The notes under the pieces were generated by a model. That model worked only from the letters and a program-made list of their open reading frames with translations, ran no database searches and had not been told where the DNA came from. A program made the translations under genes and the position numbers. From assembly GCA_947471745.1 (NCBI GenBank), contig CANJKZ010001148.1, positions 613,501-677,500 of the forward strand: a stretch of 64,000 bases of DNA, written 5' to 3'. Each line of letters starts with the position of its first letter. Position 1 is the stretch's first letter. Positions 21,114-32,746 of this stretch are shown one piece after another. This stretch comes from Closterium sp. Naga37s-1 (Eukaryota; Streptophyta; Zygnematophyceae; Desmidiales; Closteriaceae).

Positions 21114-22571
21114 GTGGGAGCTGCAGCTACCACTAGTCTAGTCCCAACCTTCGTAGCTGACTCGGGTGAGACCTCACCGACTGCACAGCTTTCCTTCACC
21201 CTAGACTCTGGAGCGTACAACTGTTTCTTTCGCGATTGCACCGACCTCACACCAATGCACACTCCAGTCACTGTCGCCTCGGCTGACCCCTCCGTGGGAT
21301 CTGTAGTTGCCCACAGCACCACCATTCTCCCGTGTCCGACGGCTCCCTCTGGGTTTCTCACAGGTTACTACACCCCCTCGTTCTCTAGGAACTTGGTAGG
21401 TGTCAGTCACCTCTACGGCCTCGGAGTTGTCACCACTTTCCCTCTGGACGAGCCCGTTGCCTCCTGCACAGTCGGTGCCACTGGAGTGCCTCTGGCCACT
21501 TTCCACAGGGAGCCGGGCTCAGGTCTGTACTCACTACACACTGGGTCTCACCACAGCGGGTTAGGTCAGGTCAGGTCAGGTCAGGTAGCTGCTATGTCGT
21601 GCGACTGTCGGTCACTCACCCACCCGTTGGTCCTTTGGCACCACCGTCTAGGTCATCCGTCGCTCCCACGCCTCAGTAGGATGGTACGTCACCGTCTGGT
21701 CTCAGGTCTCCCAGAGTCGCTTGCCCCGCTTCCTCGCTCGCATGCGCCGCTGTGCGCTCCTTGCGTCGAGGGTCGGCAGCGTGCTGCCCCTCACTCCTCG
21801 TCGTTCCCCCCCACCACGGCTCCCTTCCTGACACTGCACTTGGACGTCTTGGGCCCCTCCCCAGTCCGTGTCCCACGTCAGGAGCGCTACTTCCTGATTG
21901 TGGTGGACGCCTACTCCCGCTACACCACGGTTTTACCTTTGCGACGGAAGGCCGATGTGCCTACCGTCCTCGAGCCGTGGCTACTAGCGAGGGGTGAGGC
22001 CCAGGCCCTTTGTGGGCTCCGCCTGCACTCGGACCGTGGTGGTGAGTTTTCTTCCACTCGCCTGGAGACGTTTTGTCAGGGTCGGGGGATCATCCAGTCT
22101 TACACGCTACCAGACTCGCCGCAGTAGAACGGGGTAGCTGAGCGACGCATCGGCTTGGTCATGGAGGTTGCCCGGACCTCCATGTGCCATGCCGGTGACC
22201 CCCAGTTCCTGTGGCCTCAGGCAGTCCGCTACGCCGCGCACCAGCTGGACCTGTGGCCTAGTGACGCATGGCCACGGGTGACGCCGGTCTCCCTTTGGAC
22301 AGGTTCTCCGGGTGTAGCAGCTAACTACCGCGTCTTGGAATCCCTGGCCCACGTTTGTGCCCCTGGCGCGAACAAGTTGTCTGCGCGCACCCGTGCCTGC
22401 GTCTTCCTTGGCTTCCCACTCGACACCTCCGGCTGGCAGTTCCACGACCCGGTTACCTGTCAGTTCTTCAGTTCACAGGACGTCACTTTTGATGAGTCGT
22501 TCAGTTACTACAAGAGTCGCCCTCACCGAGGTTCTGAGACCTTCTCCCCTCCGCTGTTTCTCACCACTTAG
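21114..22571 (+). pseudogene. Copia B protease-integrase
   Basis: One frame holds the protease (L-D-S-G-A-Y, then C-F-F-R-D-C), GAG-pre-integrase (W-H-H-R-L-G-H-P), the integrase core (L-H-L-D-V-L-G-P; L-H-S-D-R-G-G-E-F) and the integrase C-terminal part. It is stopped by TAG at 22125-22127, in the place where element A has CAG, and is open again to 22571. Apart from this stop the region is well preserved. Confidence 0.8.
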
Positions 22572-23039
22572 CCCCCCCCAGTCGGCCCGGTAGCCCCCCC
22601 CCCCTTCGCGTCGTGCCCCATCATGTGTGTCGCACGTCACTCCGCGGTCCTCTCCCCTGCAGCGTCCAGTTCGTGTCGTCTCTGGGGGTGCAGGGGGTGT
22701 GAGAGTCAAGACCACTCCTGAGGAGGACACGGCTGTCTCGACTTAGCGGCCTCTCCCCGCCTCACCCCCTGGCTTCCTGTCTGTTCCGCAGTTCCCTCCT
22801 CATTCGCCTCTGCCGCCGGTCGCTGCGGAGCCTGGGGGTGTTCCTGTCGGAGGCACTGGATTCCCTGCTGGTGTTGTCAGTGGAGGTTCTGGTTCTGGGG
22901 GTGCTCGAGCCGGAGACACGGGCACTGCGACGCCTATACCACGCACTGTTCGTTTCTTGACCCGTGTGCAGCATTTAGACAGGTTGGAGAGGAGGAGTGG
23001 GAGCGGTTTAAGAGGGCACAGCAACAGCAACAGCAGCAG

Positions 23040-23372
23040 CAGTCTTAGTCGGAGCGTCAGGAGAGAGTAGAGGAGGAGTCCCGGCCACCGCAGCAAGTGC
23101 AGTTGCGACCGCAGCAGGAGAGGGTAGAGGAGTTATGGACGCGGCAGCAGGTTCAGTTGCAGCCACACCAGGAGAGAGTAGAGGAGTCCCGGCCGCAGCA
23201 GCAGGTGCAGTTGCGACCGCAGCAGGAGAGGGTAGAGGAGTTACGTTTTCAGCAGTAGGTGCAGTTGCAGCCACACCAGGAGAGAGTAGAGGAGGTGTTC
23301 CGGCCGCAGCAGCAGGTACAGTTGCGACCGCAGCAGGAGAGGGTAGAGGAGGAGTTACGGCCACAGCAGCAG
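23040..23372 (+). repeat. Gln/Glu-rich coding repeat in copia B
   Basis: Units of about 30-40 bp containing CAGCAGGAGAGGGTAGAGGA alternate with GTGCAGTTGCGACCGCAGC, giving repeated P-Q-Q-E-R-V-E-E motifs, with higher-order duplication of about 110 bp. The same repeat is present in A at 24296-24510. In B it is joined directly to RNase H, so the RT-coding part is deleted. Confidence 0.75.
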
Positions 23373-23383
23373 GTGCAGCACCT

Positions 23384-23959
23384 TCCCATTGGTACGCGGC
23401 TAAGAGGGTGGCGAAGTATGTGGCGAGTACATTAGGCATGGGACTTGTCCTTGGAGGGAAGCAGCCAGTTACACTTACAGGTTACTCGGACTCATCGTGG
23501 GCCGACGACGCAGAGTGGCTGCGGTCTACACAGGGTTAATGCTTCAGTCTTGGGACCAGAGCTGTTTCCTGGAGGTCGACTCGGGCGTCGTCAGTCTCTA
23601 GTTCCAGCTGTGAGGCAGAGGTGTACGTTGCGGCCATGGCCGCCCAGGAGCTTTGCTGGCTGTCTTTCCTCCTCACCGACCTTGGTGAGCGGCCTCGCTC
23701 TCCCCGAGTCTTGTTCGCCGACAACAGGTCTGTTGTCCTGTTGTGCGAGGAGCCCCGACTGGTTGGGAAGGCGAAGCACATCCAGCTTCGTTACTTTCTT
23801 CTGCGCGAGTTTCAGCAGCGTGGCCAGGCCCGTGTGGTACGCGTGGTCTCTGAGGTCAACACTGCAGATATCTTCACCAAGGCGTTGCCGCCTTGTGCCT
23901 ACCAGCGTTTCTGCACCCAGCTAGGCCTTGTGTCTACATACCCTCATTTGATTGCGTAG
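23384..23959 (+). pseudogene. Copia B RNase H
   Basis: Typical copia RNase H blocks are present: H-W-x-A-A-K-R-V, W-A-D-D, S-S-S-C-E-A-E-V-Y, A-D-N-R-S-V, K-H-I-Q-L-R-Y-F and N-T-A-D-I-F-T-K-A-L. An in-frame TAA at about 23537 replaces a residue usually Tyr in R-S-T-Q-G-Y. It ends at 23959. Confidence 0.8.
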
Positions 23960-24157
23960 AAATCCTCTGTCTTGTGATCCACCCTGAGTTGCATCTCTTG
24001 ATTGATTCTTGTTGTTGCAGACTGGTCTTGTGACCGTTGCTTATTCTTGCTGACTGGTCATGTGACCCTTGCTGTCAGACTGTGTGGTGACTTCATGATC
24101 CACCCTGAGATATGTGCTGTTTTCCACAGCACTACCGTCACCTAGACTATGGGGGTG

Positions 24158-24290
24158 TGTCAAACTATAATTATATAGTTTGTATTGTTCTAGTCTAGGT
24201 GTATTACTTTTGTCCTAGGTTTAGGGTTAGGGCTGACCTATATCTTGCTTGTTTGTTCATTTGCTATTCATAAATTCTCATATTGTAACA
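24158..24290 (+). repeat. 3' LTR of copia B
   Basis: 133 bp, partner of 19328-19460 with only a few differences, so the insertion is relatively recent compared with its host A. Confidence 0.9.
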
Positions 24291-24295
24291 CCACA

Positions 24296-24888
24296 GCCAC
24301 AGCAGGATAGCGTAGAGGAGGAGTCACAGCCGCAGCAGGAGAGGGTAGAGCAGGAGTCCCGCCCGCAGCAGGAGGTGCAGTTCCACACGAAGCAGGAGAG
24401 AGTAGAGGAGGAGTCACGGCCGCAGCAGGAGAGGGTAGTGCAGGAGTCCTGGTCACAGAAGGAGGTGCAGCTGCAGCCATAGTAGGAGAGGGCAGAGGAG
24501 GAGCCACAGGAGCAGCAGCAAGGGCATGTGCCGTCGCTGCGGACGCCAGGGGAGGCGGAGCAGCAGCGACTGCGCGACTTGCCCGACCCTGCACCTGCAC
24601 GCTTGGTTCGTGGTCCTCTACCGTCCCCTCCTGTTCCCCCTGTCGGGTCCTTTGCCTCGACCCCGTGGACTCGTCGTTCTCCCCTCAGTTGTGCTGTGTC
24701 TCCAGAGCCTCGTCGGTCCCGTTATCGTGCGGACGGGCCGTTTCACCTTGTTCTCCGCTCTCGTGTTCCACCTCCTCTTGTCCTTCCACAGCCTCCTGAG
24801 TCGTCCCTCAGTGTGTTTCATGACCCATTGTCCGCGTTGGTCACTCACCCGACTGTCCCCCCGTTGTCTGTCTCGGGAAGGGGGGTGA
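24296..24888 (+). pseudogene. Copia A, continuation after nested B
   Basis: The Gln/Glu repeat of A (Q-Q-E-R-V-E-E units, 24296-24510) continues, then the Pro/Ser-rich integrase-RT spacer. A ends abruptly at about 24888 against the minus-strand fragment C, so its RT, RNase H and 3' LTR are missing. Confidence 0.7.
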
Positions 24889-26480
24889 CATGCGACACAC
24901 CAGACGGGGCAAGATGCGTGGGCAGGGGAGTTAACGGAGGACTGGGATGGGGAGGGGGGAGTGGGAGTGAGAAAGAGGGGAGGGGGGGGGGAACCGAGGT
25001 ACCTGAGCAAGGGAATCGAGTGTTGAAGCACACAAACTCATCAAAATTGACATCATGAGAGTGGAAGAAACGATGAGAGGAGGGGTGGTAGAACAGCCAG
25101 TTAAGGGTGTCATGAGGGAAACCAAGGAAGATACAAGGGAGAGTGCATACTGAGTGCTTGTCCACGCGAGGGTCGCATGCGCGAGCAAGGCAACCCCTGA
25201 CGGGAAACGTAGGCGCAGCACCAAGGACCCAGTCCAGAGGAGATTCTGCGAAACCTGCGTCTGTGAGACACAAGGGCACTAGTTAAGCTGGTGAGCAGTG
25301 TAGGAGACTGCAAACGACGACAAAAAATGGGGGGCACTTCCATGAACCGATCTCCATGTCCAAGCCAATGCGACACTCAACTACCTCATTCTGCAGTGGC
25401 GAGTCGGGGAGCGTGTAGGTCTGGGTGATGCCCTCTGCACAATAGTACCGGCTAAGGCAACTAGAGGCGAATTCGCCACCACGGTTGGACTACAGACGAA
25501 GCACAGACTAGGCGCGTTGGGTGCGGACGGCCACGTGCCATGGGAGGAGAGTGTCAGGCACGTCATCCTTCAGCTCCAAGAAAAACACCGTGGTGTAGCG
25601 GGAGTAGTCGTCCACAATAACCAGGAAGTAGCGCTCCCCACTCCCCCAGCTGTAAAGGAGGAGGAGTGAGGGGTGGCGCGTTGCATGCCCTCGAGACAGG
25701 GAGTGTATAGCGGTGCTGCCGAGGGAGGGAGAGCAGGGAGTGATGACGGGAGACCTGAGACAAGACCATGATGAGCCATGTGATGGACACGCGGCAGGGC
25801 GAGGTCATATAGACGGTGGTGCCAAGGAGGACGGGTGAGTAAAGGAACTAGCACAAGCACATCGCAGCTACCTGACCAGATGCAGAGACCTGGAGGAATG
25901 CAGTGTGCAGCGTAAAAATACTTATTCTGGAACCTTGGGGGGACGTGGCAAGGGGTGCCCACCAAGTTCCTGAAGACGATAGGATGTAGAGACCTGTGAA
26001 GGAGCTAGAGTGGACTGCTAAACATGGGAGTGACGTAAAGTTGCATACGATGACCGGTCTAAAGGAAAGGTCGGCCTGCGACTGGAGCGAGTAGTGGCGA
26101 GAAGGCGGTGCGGTTGCGAAAGAAGCATTGGGATGTGTCGGAATCCAGCGTCAAGGAAAGGGACGCATCAGTAGTGGAACATCTAGGTAAGTAACATAAG
26201 TGGATCCTACATAAGAGATAGCAAGAGATCCTAGTAAAGGCACTCACGAATAATATATCCAGCAACATTATACACATCAGCATACATGGGGGCGAACTAG
26301 GCGTGGAAGAGGTCGTCAATTTGGCAGCAGCACGCAGTGACCTGGGCGCTCGTAGACGGTGCCGCATTGCAGACCCGACAGAAGCATGTACTGGTAGGGC
26401 CCGGTAGAGGGGCCACGTGATGCCAAGCTGTCAGACCCGCCATCGCGACCAAGGCTCCCCAGGCTCTGAAAACTCAATGT
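24889..26480 (-). pseudogene. Copia fragment C (protease to integrase), minus strand
   Basis: On the minus strand from about 26480: a degenerate protease (L-D-S-D-T-S-Q-C-F-F-R near 26130, where D-S-G-A-S is usual), GAG-pre-integrase (W-H-H-R-L-Y-D near 25830), integrase remnants with L-L-W-T-T-T in place of a V-V-D-D-Y-S-R type block, and the integrase C-terminal region (C-I-F-L-G-F-P; F-H-S-H-D-V-N-F-D-E near 25060-25150). Many frameshifts and stops. No LTRs were found. Confidence 0.7.
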
Positions 26481-26837
26481 TTGCCCTTTTGGCGAGCTCC
26501 GAAATCACTTGAATCTTGAAACCAAGGCTCTTGGTCTTCATCATAAATTCTTCCTTGAGGTCCTCAAGGCTTGCTGCGCACAGCTACGACACATCGAATG
26601 TTCGACCATGACAAATTAGAAACCGCACACAATACGCACTCCATGTTGTGACACTCGACTAGCGAAAACTTGCGATTGATTTAACACACGTATTTGACAT
26701 AATGACTCATCATTTTCACACTCATATAAGCATGCAATACATATCATCCCATGCTCTCATACCATTCCATGCAAACAGAGATGCACACAAAAGGACAACA
26801 AGCTGAGTGCAAACCATGAGGTTGCAAAAAACATCTT
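26481..26837. other. Non-coding stretch
   Basis: A+T-richer sequence between copia C and LINE M1. I see no gene, LTR or repeat that I can name. Confidence 0.4.
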
Positions 26838-27955
26838 CACCTTTTGGCGGCAGTCACACGCGCCAAGGGCTGAGAAGGGGAGACGAACCTAAAACATATG
26901 GCGTTGGCAAAGTGGGGAGCCTCAAGCCGCACTGGCAAGATGACGGGCACTGAGGACAGCCAGTCACCCGCCCCATGCCCCGACATGGAAATGAGGCGCT
27001 GGCTATGACTGTTGTTGGGGTTGGGCCTAGCGGCTCTTACTGCTTCCACCTAAGCATATCGACGACCATACACAGGATTGCCAAGCCGTGCTGCAGCTTC
27101 CTTGCCGACGGCTTGGCCCAGTCTGACTTCAGCAGCTCCTGTGCGTCTTTAGGGAGAGTGGCCTCGAAGTCCGCAAGCCAAGCAAAAAGCGTTGTGGCGT
27201 CGGTGTATGGTCCCAGCATATGGATCCACATCTCTGCTAACATGCTGATGTCTGTTTCGCTGAGGGAGTCGAGCAGCTGCTGCGCCTGCGTGTAGTTCCA
27301 CTGATGGGTGCGTCAGGCCAAGTCCCCCGAGCGAGACCGAGAGCGACGCTTGGGCCCAGGTGGATGGTGCATATTGCTGGCCATGAGGAGCGTGTCTAGG
27401 AGGTGGCGCCCCCAGTCCAACTATTCCATATCGGGGAGGTACGTCAATGGCATGCTGCGGGTGAGGTAAGACACTCGGTGCGAGGCGAATCTCGCGAGTA
27501 GTAGCGACGCCAATTGCGGCTCCATCCGCACGATCACTGGCAGCAACTTGCTCATTTTGTCACGACGAGGTGGCGTCTTCCCCACCGAAGAAAAGACATT
27601 GAATCTTCAAGCCACCTTTGCTCAATGCTATGCCCTGTGCAAGAGCGTCTCCGAGGATAGCTGCCCGAGACCATGCCGCACACTATTTTGGGTTGTGTCC
27701 GAGGTCGATGGTAGCAAGGCTCCCTGTGAAGTGGTTAAATGTTGAAGTACAGTTTGCCGCGTCACCCACGAATGTGACGTCGTCCGCGTATGCCATGCAC
27801 ACCACCGAAGGGAACGCTGTTGCCATCTCCCGGGGGGCTGGATGCATTGCGGCTGCAAATAGGAGTGGCCCCATAGGGTTCCCTTGCCACACCCCCATCG
27901 GCGTCCCTAGTAGTCTTGCCCCTAAATGCCCCATAGGAACCCTAAACGCCTGCAT
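26838..27955 (-). pseudogene. LINE fragment M1, RT second half and downstream
   Basis: On the minus strand the fragment starts near G-V-W-Q-G-N-P-M-G-P-L-L-F (RT block with R-Q-G-D-P in relatives), then M-A-Y-A-D-D-V (RT catalytic site), then Y-L-T-R-S-M-P, L-G-G-L-G-L and G-A-G-D-W-L-S-S-V-P, the same order as in M2 and K2. There are several frameshifts. It lacks the first half of RT and the endonuclease end. Confidence 0.7.
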
Positions 27956-27989
27956 AGGACTGGGAGGTGAATCCTAGTAGTCTTGCCCC

Positions 27990-29431
27990 TAGTAGGCGTT
28001 CCTATTGGGGAGGAAGACTGGGAGGTGGCTCGCCTTCGGGCGAGGCTGACGGAGCTGCAGGCGCCCGTCCCTTGGCTTCCTCTGCTTGACCACCCACAGA
28101 TTGCGTCTCATTTGCTGGCGATCGCGGTGTCAGCGCGCCCGATCTATCTCACGCGGACGATGCCCCCGCGGCCAGGGGTAGTAGAGGCTTTCCGAGACTG
28201 GGACACGGGCCTGGAGGATTGTTTTGAGCAGCTGTTTCCACCCGGTACTTGGGATCATGATGCGGGAAAGTCGCAGATGGCCCGCCTGCAGCTACACCTT
28301 CCTGCCAGGCTGGGGGGGTTTGGCATACGTTCTGCAGCTGACCTCAGTCCTTTGTCGTACGAATGTGGCTGGTGCCAGGCAGCGAGCGATGTGGCGCGAA
28401 TGGGGGTAACAGGAGAGGAGCGGATGTTTGAGGAGTTTTTCCGCTCGCCCGAGGCTACGACGTTGCTGGATCCCTAGTTCTCGAGAGCGTTGGAGCTTCT
28501 TCCACAGCCGGTCCGGCAGGAGATGCCGCCCCTTGCCTTGTGTATCGCTGACCCCCCACAGCTGCTTTTCCCTACGCAACACCGTCGCCTAGCGGTCGAG
28601 AGCCTGCAGTCCCTTCGAGGCATGGCCCACGACGACGCCACCTTGGCCCGTTTGACATCCCTTTAGGGCCTGGGGGCGGGAGCGTGGGTTTCTGCCGTTC
28701 CATCGCATGACGAGGCTACTTTCACCGCAGCCGAGTGGAGCATCAGTGCGGCCATGCGCCTAGGCCTCCCTATCCAGCAGCTGATAGTAGCCGGCAAGTG
28801 CGTCTGCGGGGTCGAGTTTGTCGATCCTTCTGATCCCCATCATGCCCTTCGCTGCAAGCATCAGTATGCACCTTCTCGGGTTCACGACGCGGTTAAGTTC
28901 GTGGTGGCGAAGATAGCTAAAGGGGCGGGTGGGGTTGTGACTATGGAGGATGACACGTTGCTGCCAGGGAAGAAGGTAGATGTGGCGGTTCGGAGACTGA
29001 GAGAGGGGGAGGAGCATGCGCTAGAGGTTAGTGTTGTAGACCCTATCTCCCTGTCAGCACAGCACCATGGACAGATCGGTCGCAAGGTGGGATTTGCCGC
29101 AAGGGAGAGGGAAAAGCGGAAGGCGGCGGATTACAAATCTCTATTGCAGCGGCATAGGGGAGTACAGTTTACACCTCTCATTGCAGAGACCTGGGGATGT
29201 CTGGGGGAGAGCTTTGGAAGATGGCTTAAGAAACAGGGCGATGCGCAGATTGAGGTAGCAAAGACGAAAGGAGCGGCGAGGGCCACGGGAAAGGGTTTTT
29301 CTGCGTATCTTCTCGGATCACTTCGAGCAGCCATAGGGGTAGCTTTACAGCGAGCTCAGGCGCGTGTGATCTTGTTACACGTCGATGATGAGGGGTCCAG
29401 ACGTGGTTTGGGTATAGCGGGGGGATTTTGA
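27990..29431 (+). pseudogene. LINE fragment M2, ORF end with restriction-like endonuclease
   Basis: The fragment begins just after the RT palm. It holds the thumb-type L-P-A-R-L-G-G-F-G-I block, two in-frame TAG stops (about 28477 and 28664), then an intact 225-codon tail. The tail contains C-V-C-G with H-H-A-L-R-C (a C-x-C-x10-H-x4-C zinc motif) followed by K-K-V-D, 14 residues, and E-V-S-V-V-D-P. A CCHC motif followed by R/K-P-D-x12-14-E is the known mark of the restriction-like endonuclease in R2, NeSL and CRE-type non-LTR elements, which lack the apurinic endonuclease. Here the proline is valine. The stop codons make this copy inactive. Confidence 0.75.
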
Positions 29432-31762
29432 TGAGGAAGTCGGGTGGGATGCTCCGTGGGCGGATGCGCCCTACTTGGTGGACATGCGGATGTAGATGAT
29501 GGGTTTAAGAGGGGGGGGGTTAGATGGGGTGTCTTGAGGGGGTGTTTCTCTGGGGTGTCTTGAAGGGTCGTTTCGATGGGGTTCTGTGCGTATCGTGCCA
29601 TGCAGGTCTTCCGGCGGCTGTACTTTCTCTCATTTCTCACCTCCTTTTCCCTTCCTTATGTCACTTTATTTTCTTGTGTTACGATTGCCGATGTACTTGT
29701 TTGGATATTTTAAAAGTAGCATGAATAAGAGTAAAGGCACTTCCACCAAAAAACAAAAAAAATGAAAATGCGAGAACATTGCTAAGTTGTGTTGAGTATG
29801 GGGTTGCCGCACCAAATACGTGCGGATTGACTCAATTAACGGCTTCCCTGATTTCGTTTCAAACCGAGACAAAAGAACTACAGTTTCGTACCCCATTGTT
29901 GTGTGCCACATCAGCCATGCATTTCCACTTGCACTCTGCAAAGCCAAAAGCTTTCATTTTAAGCAGTCGGTTTAAGTCGAAATGTCAGTGATTTTAATAA
30001 ACGAAGCAAAACTGCGTCCCTCACTAAATCTCTTGACTTTTTTTTTTTTTTTTGTCCCGTTTTCCTGGAGTATTTCAAGTTTCGCCACAAGAGCCCGCAC
30101 CGTGCATGTTTTACCACCAGATCTGAAGCAAGAACATATGTAGAAAATGCGTCTCCCTCGGCTAACGCGGCATTCGCGTCTTGAATAAGACCGGACAGGC
30201 TGCATTGTTTTTTGGGGCACGCGCCATGATTTGAACTTGAACGAATCCGGAAGCATTTAGCGATTATGACGTGGTACAAAGTTGCCAATGTGTACATGGA
30301 TTCGCCTGATTTTGCACCGACTGAGATGAATATCGTTGCAATTTTCTGGCACGCACGGATGTGCGAATTCTTACATATATACGACTTTGAAGATATTCGC
30401 CTAACTACATTTCTCTGGTTCGCATAAGAAATTTGTGGTCTTTGCGATTTCCTCTCAAAATTCCCGCGATTGGGTAGGTTATTTTCATATTAGTCACTAC
30501 CATGGCGAAAAAGGTGGTGCACGGGTCGCAAATTTTACTTTGACGGCATGCACGGAGGCCTCAAAATCTTTTGCGCTGCATCGGATCGAGCTGAGCTGCA
30601 CCACGCCGCAAGTCAATCATATTGGGCAGCTTTGCTTCTTTCCTTCCTCTTGGAAAACTCCACCGCATGACCAGCGTGGCAGCTGAACTGCCAACACAGC
30701 ACATCCTATCTTTCCGCGTGTACAGTAAAGGCGTGTACAAAGTACTGCAAAAACTCCACGTCCGGGGATGTCGGTGAATCCTGACGGTTGGAACCGTTGA
30801 TCCGAGGGTCGAAATTCATCGACATCCCTCGGACGTTCACTTGGTACAGAAGGGCAGTGAGTGAAGGTCCCCCAAGGGGGTCGCACATACCAAATGAATC
30901 TCGATTTCGAGCGTGGTTGAAAATGATTGGTAGTTACGAGTGCCATGTGTACAAGTGCTTCCTTCAACGTCGCATCTGGAGAATACCATTTTCTTGATGT
31001 GGGATGTTGGTCTGGTATTTTTGTTCTTGTCGCATCTGTTCTTTGCGTTGGGTGTAACTTTCGCAAGTGTGAAAAAAAAAATCAGTATGGTTTTCTTCCC
31101 TGTGCGAAACCCTCAACCGTGTCTGACGTGGCTTATATCTCATACAGTACCTACTTACGACCACACAACCTCCAGTGGAGGTCCTCCACAATTGACAAGC
31201 CATACGAGACCATGAAGGTACAATGCTAGGATTAGCTAATATTTGAATATTTTTATTCGACCGTCATGCTTTGTTTTTCTAGTGGATCTGCAACGAGACC
31301 TAGCCAGACAAGCAATGGATTTGTGAAAGTTTCCATCCATCCCCTTCTCATATTACAGATATTAGCATTCTGGGCAGCTACCTTTCCACTGCAGAATAAG
31401 CAAAACAAAATTTAAAGGTATCATTCTAGACTGCAATGACTGTTTTGAACATGTGCGGGCAGTTGCATTGCGGATTCTGCACTTCATGAGATTATTGTAC
31501 AAATATTCTAGAAGCACCAATCCCCTCCAGACGAAATTGGTCTTGCGCGCTTGGAATGCACCGCTTAGAACGCTTGATCTAATTTACTAGAAACTGAATG
31601 TCCTAAATTGCGTCAATCTCTCCAATTTCCAACCACTAACGCAGATGAGACTCCGAGCCCATTCACCTGGTGGTTGGTTGAAAAACGGAGTGATTTACCA
31701 GCCAGAATACCTTCATTCGTCCCAACAGATCAGAACACCTTCGTTCTCTCGCAGTACTAACC
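29432..31762. other. LINE 3' flank and intergenic DNA upstream of the phytocyanin gene
   Basis: 29432-29710 is probably the 3' untranslated part of M2. 30036-30052 is a T run. Beyond that the sequence is A+T-richer, with no supportable ORF and no repeat I recognise. The promoter of the gene at 31763 must lie in the right end, but I see no clear core element. Confidence 0.45.
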
Positions 31763-32746
31763 ATGACACTGCTGCCTCGCATCGCGCTGCTGCTGCTCCT
31801 GGCAGGTACAAAGCTAGGTCCCATGCTGCTATTACAGCTTGATATTAGAGTTTTCGCGTCTTCCTGTTTTTTGCAGACTATGGATGGCCATCGGATGGCC
31901 GACCAGTAGCTGCTCGGGCAAATCGTTAATACTAGACATCAACGGCCATCGAAATCTAGCCTCTCAGTCCTGAGTCTGTCCTAGTACGCGCTAATCCCTG
32001 ACTTGCGGTGGTGCTAGTAGTACTGTTTTACAACAATTGTCTGCTGCGATCTGGTGTGTGCTGCGTTGATTGCTACAGGCTGCTCGCTGGACCTTCTGGG
32101 CACAACCCATCCTGCAGTCGCGGTGAGTTTGCTGCCCCGCTCTGCCTTCTTTGTTTACCCAGTCCACTCTATTAATAGTGCCGACCTCATGATGCATACC
32201 CGCCCATCGTACAAATACATGATGTATTTACTCAGACCTGTTAGGCTGTGTGAATGCAACCTTATACTAAATGTTTCTTTATGTCTTCTCTTTTCATGCA
32301 GCATGCCGCATCAGTCGTGGTTGGTGGCAAGAAGGGCTGGCCTGATGTCAAGTCTTGGACTAAACCAACGCTTGCCGTTGGCGACACCTTAAGTACGTGT
32401 TACAGAGTCGTCTTTGTGATATGTTGTCGTACAGGTGACATTCTGCACTTCGACTACCTGTCTGTTTCTGATTCAACCTTGCTGCATTTGTGCTTCCCAT
32501 ATCTCAGTCTTCAAGTGGACTAGTGGCTCCCTCTTCGGCGGCCGCAAGCACAGCGTGGCGGTGACCCATTCTGATAGTCAAGCCATGGAGAATTGCAATA
32601 CCAAGTCTACCAATCTGCGAATGATCGTGAAGCCTAAGCCCAAGGCAAAAAAGTCATATGTTGTGCGCAAAGGATATAATGGGTTCTTGAGCACGGTGGG
32701 GAAGGACTGTGCCGGGGGCATGAAGCTGGAACTCGTCTTCGAATAG
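31763..32746 (+). CDS. Early-nodulin-like phytocyanin (plastocyanin-like domain), four exons
   Basis: Predicted exons are 31763-31805, 32079-32122, 32302-32392 and 32508-32746, all with GT-AG introns and matching phases, giving 138 residues. Residues 1-15 (M-T-L-L-P-R-I-A-L-L-L-L-L-A-G) form a signal peptide core, with possible cleavage after P-A-V-A-H-A near residue 31. The mature part has V-V-V-G-G-K-K-G-W, L-A-V-G-D-T-L-I-F-K-W, K-H-S-V-A-V, a Y/M-x-N-C position (M-E-N-C) and a final D-C-A-G-G-M-K-L. In copper phytocyanins the ligands are His, Cys, His and Met/Gln. Here the first His and the Met remain, but the Cys is Ser (F-L-S) and the second His is Asp (K-D-C), while the two disulfide cysteines stay. 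That is the pattern of early-nodulin-like proteins, which do not bind copper. No Pro-rich or GPI tail is present, so it may be secreted freely. The role is unknown. Confidence 0.8.

Larger units (their letters stand above)
19328..24290 (+). mobile_element. Copia retrotransposon B, nested in A, TSD CCACA
   Basis: The LTRs 19328-19460 and 24158-24290 are both 133 bp and nearly identical. CCACA flanks both ends (19323-19327, 24291-24295). The primer site CGGTATAGAGCG follows the 5' LTR and a CTATGGGGGTG polypurine tract precedes the 3' LTR. Removing B and one CCACA restores the Gln-rich repeat region of A. B encodes protease, integrase and RNase H but no reverse transcriptase. Confidence 0.9.

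Noticed and set aside
26481..26837. Possible host gene between copia C and LINE M1
   Set aside because: No open frame beyond chance length, no splice-consistent coding pattern.
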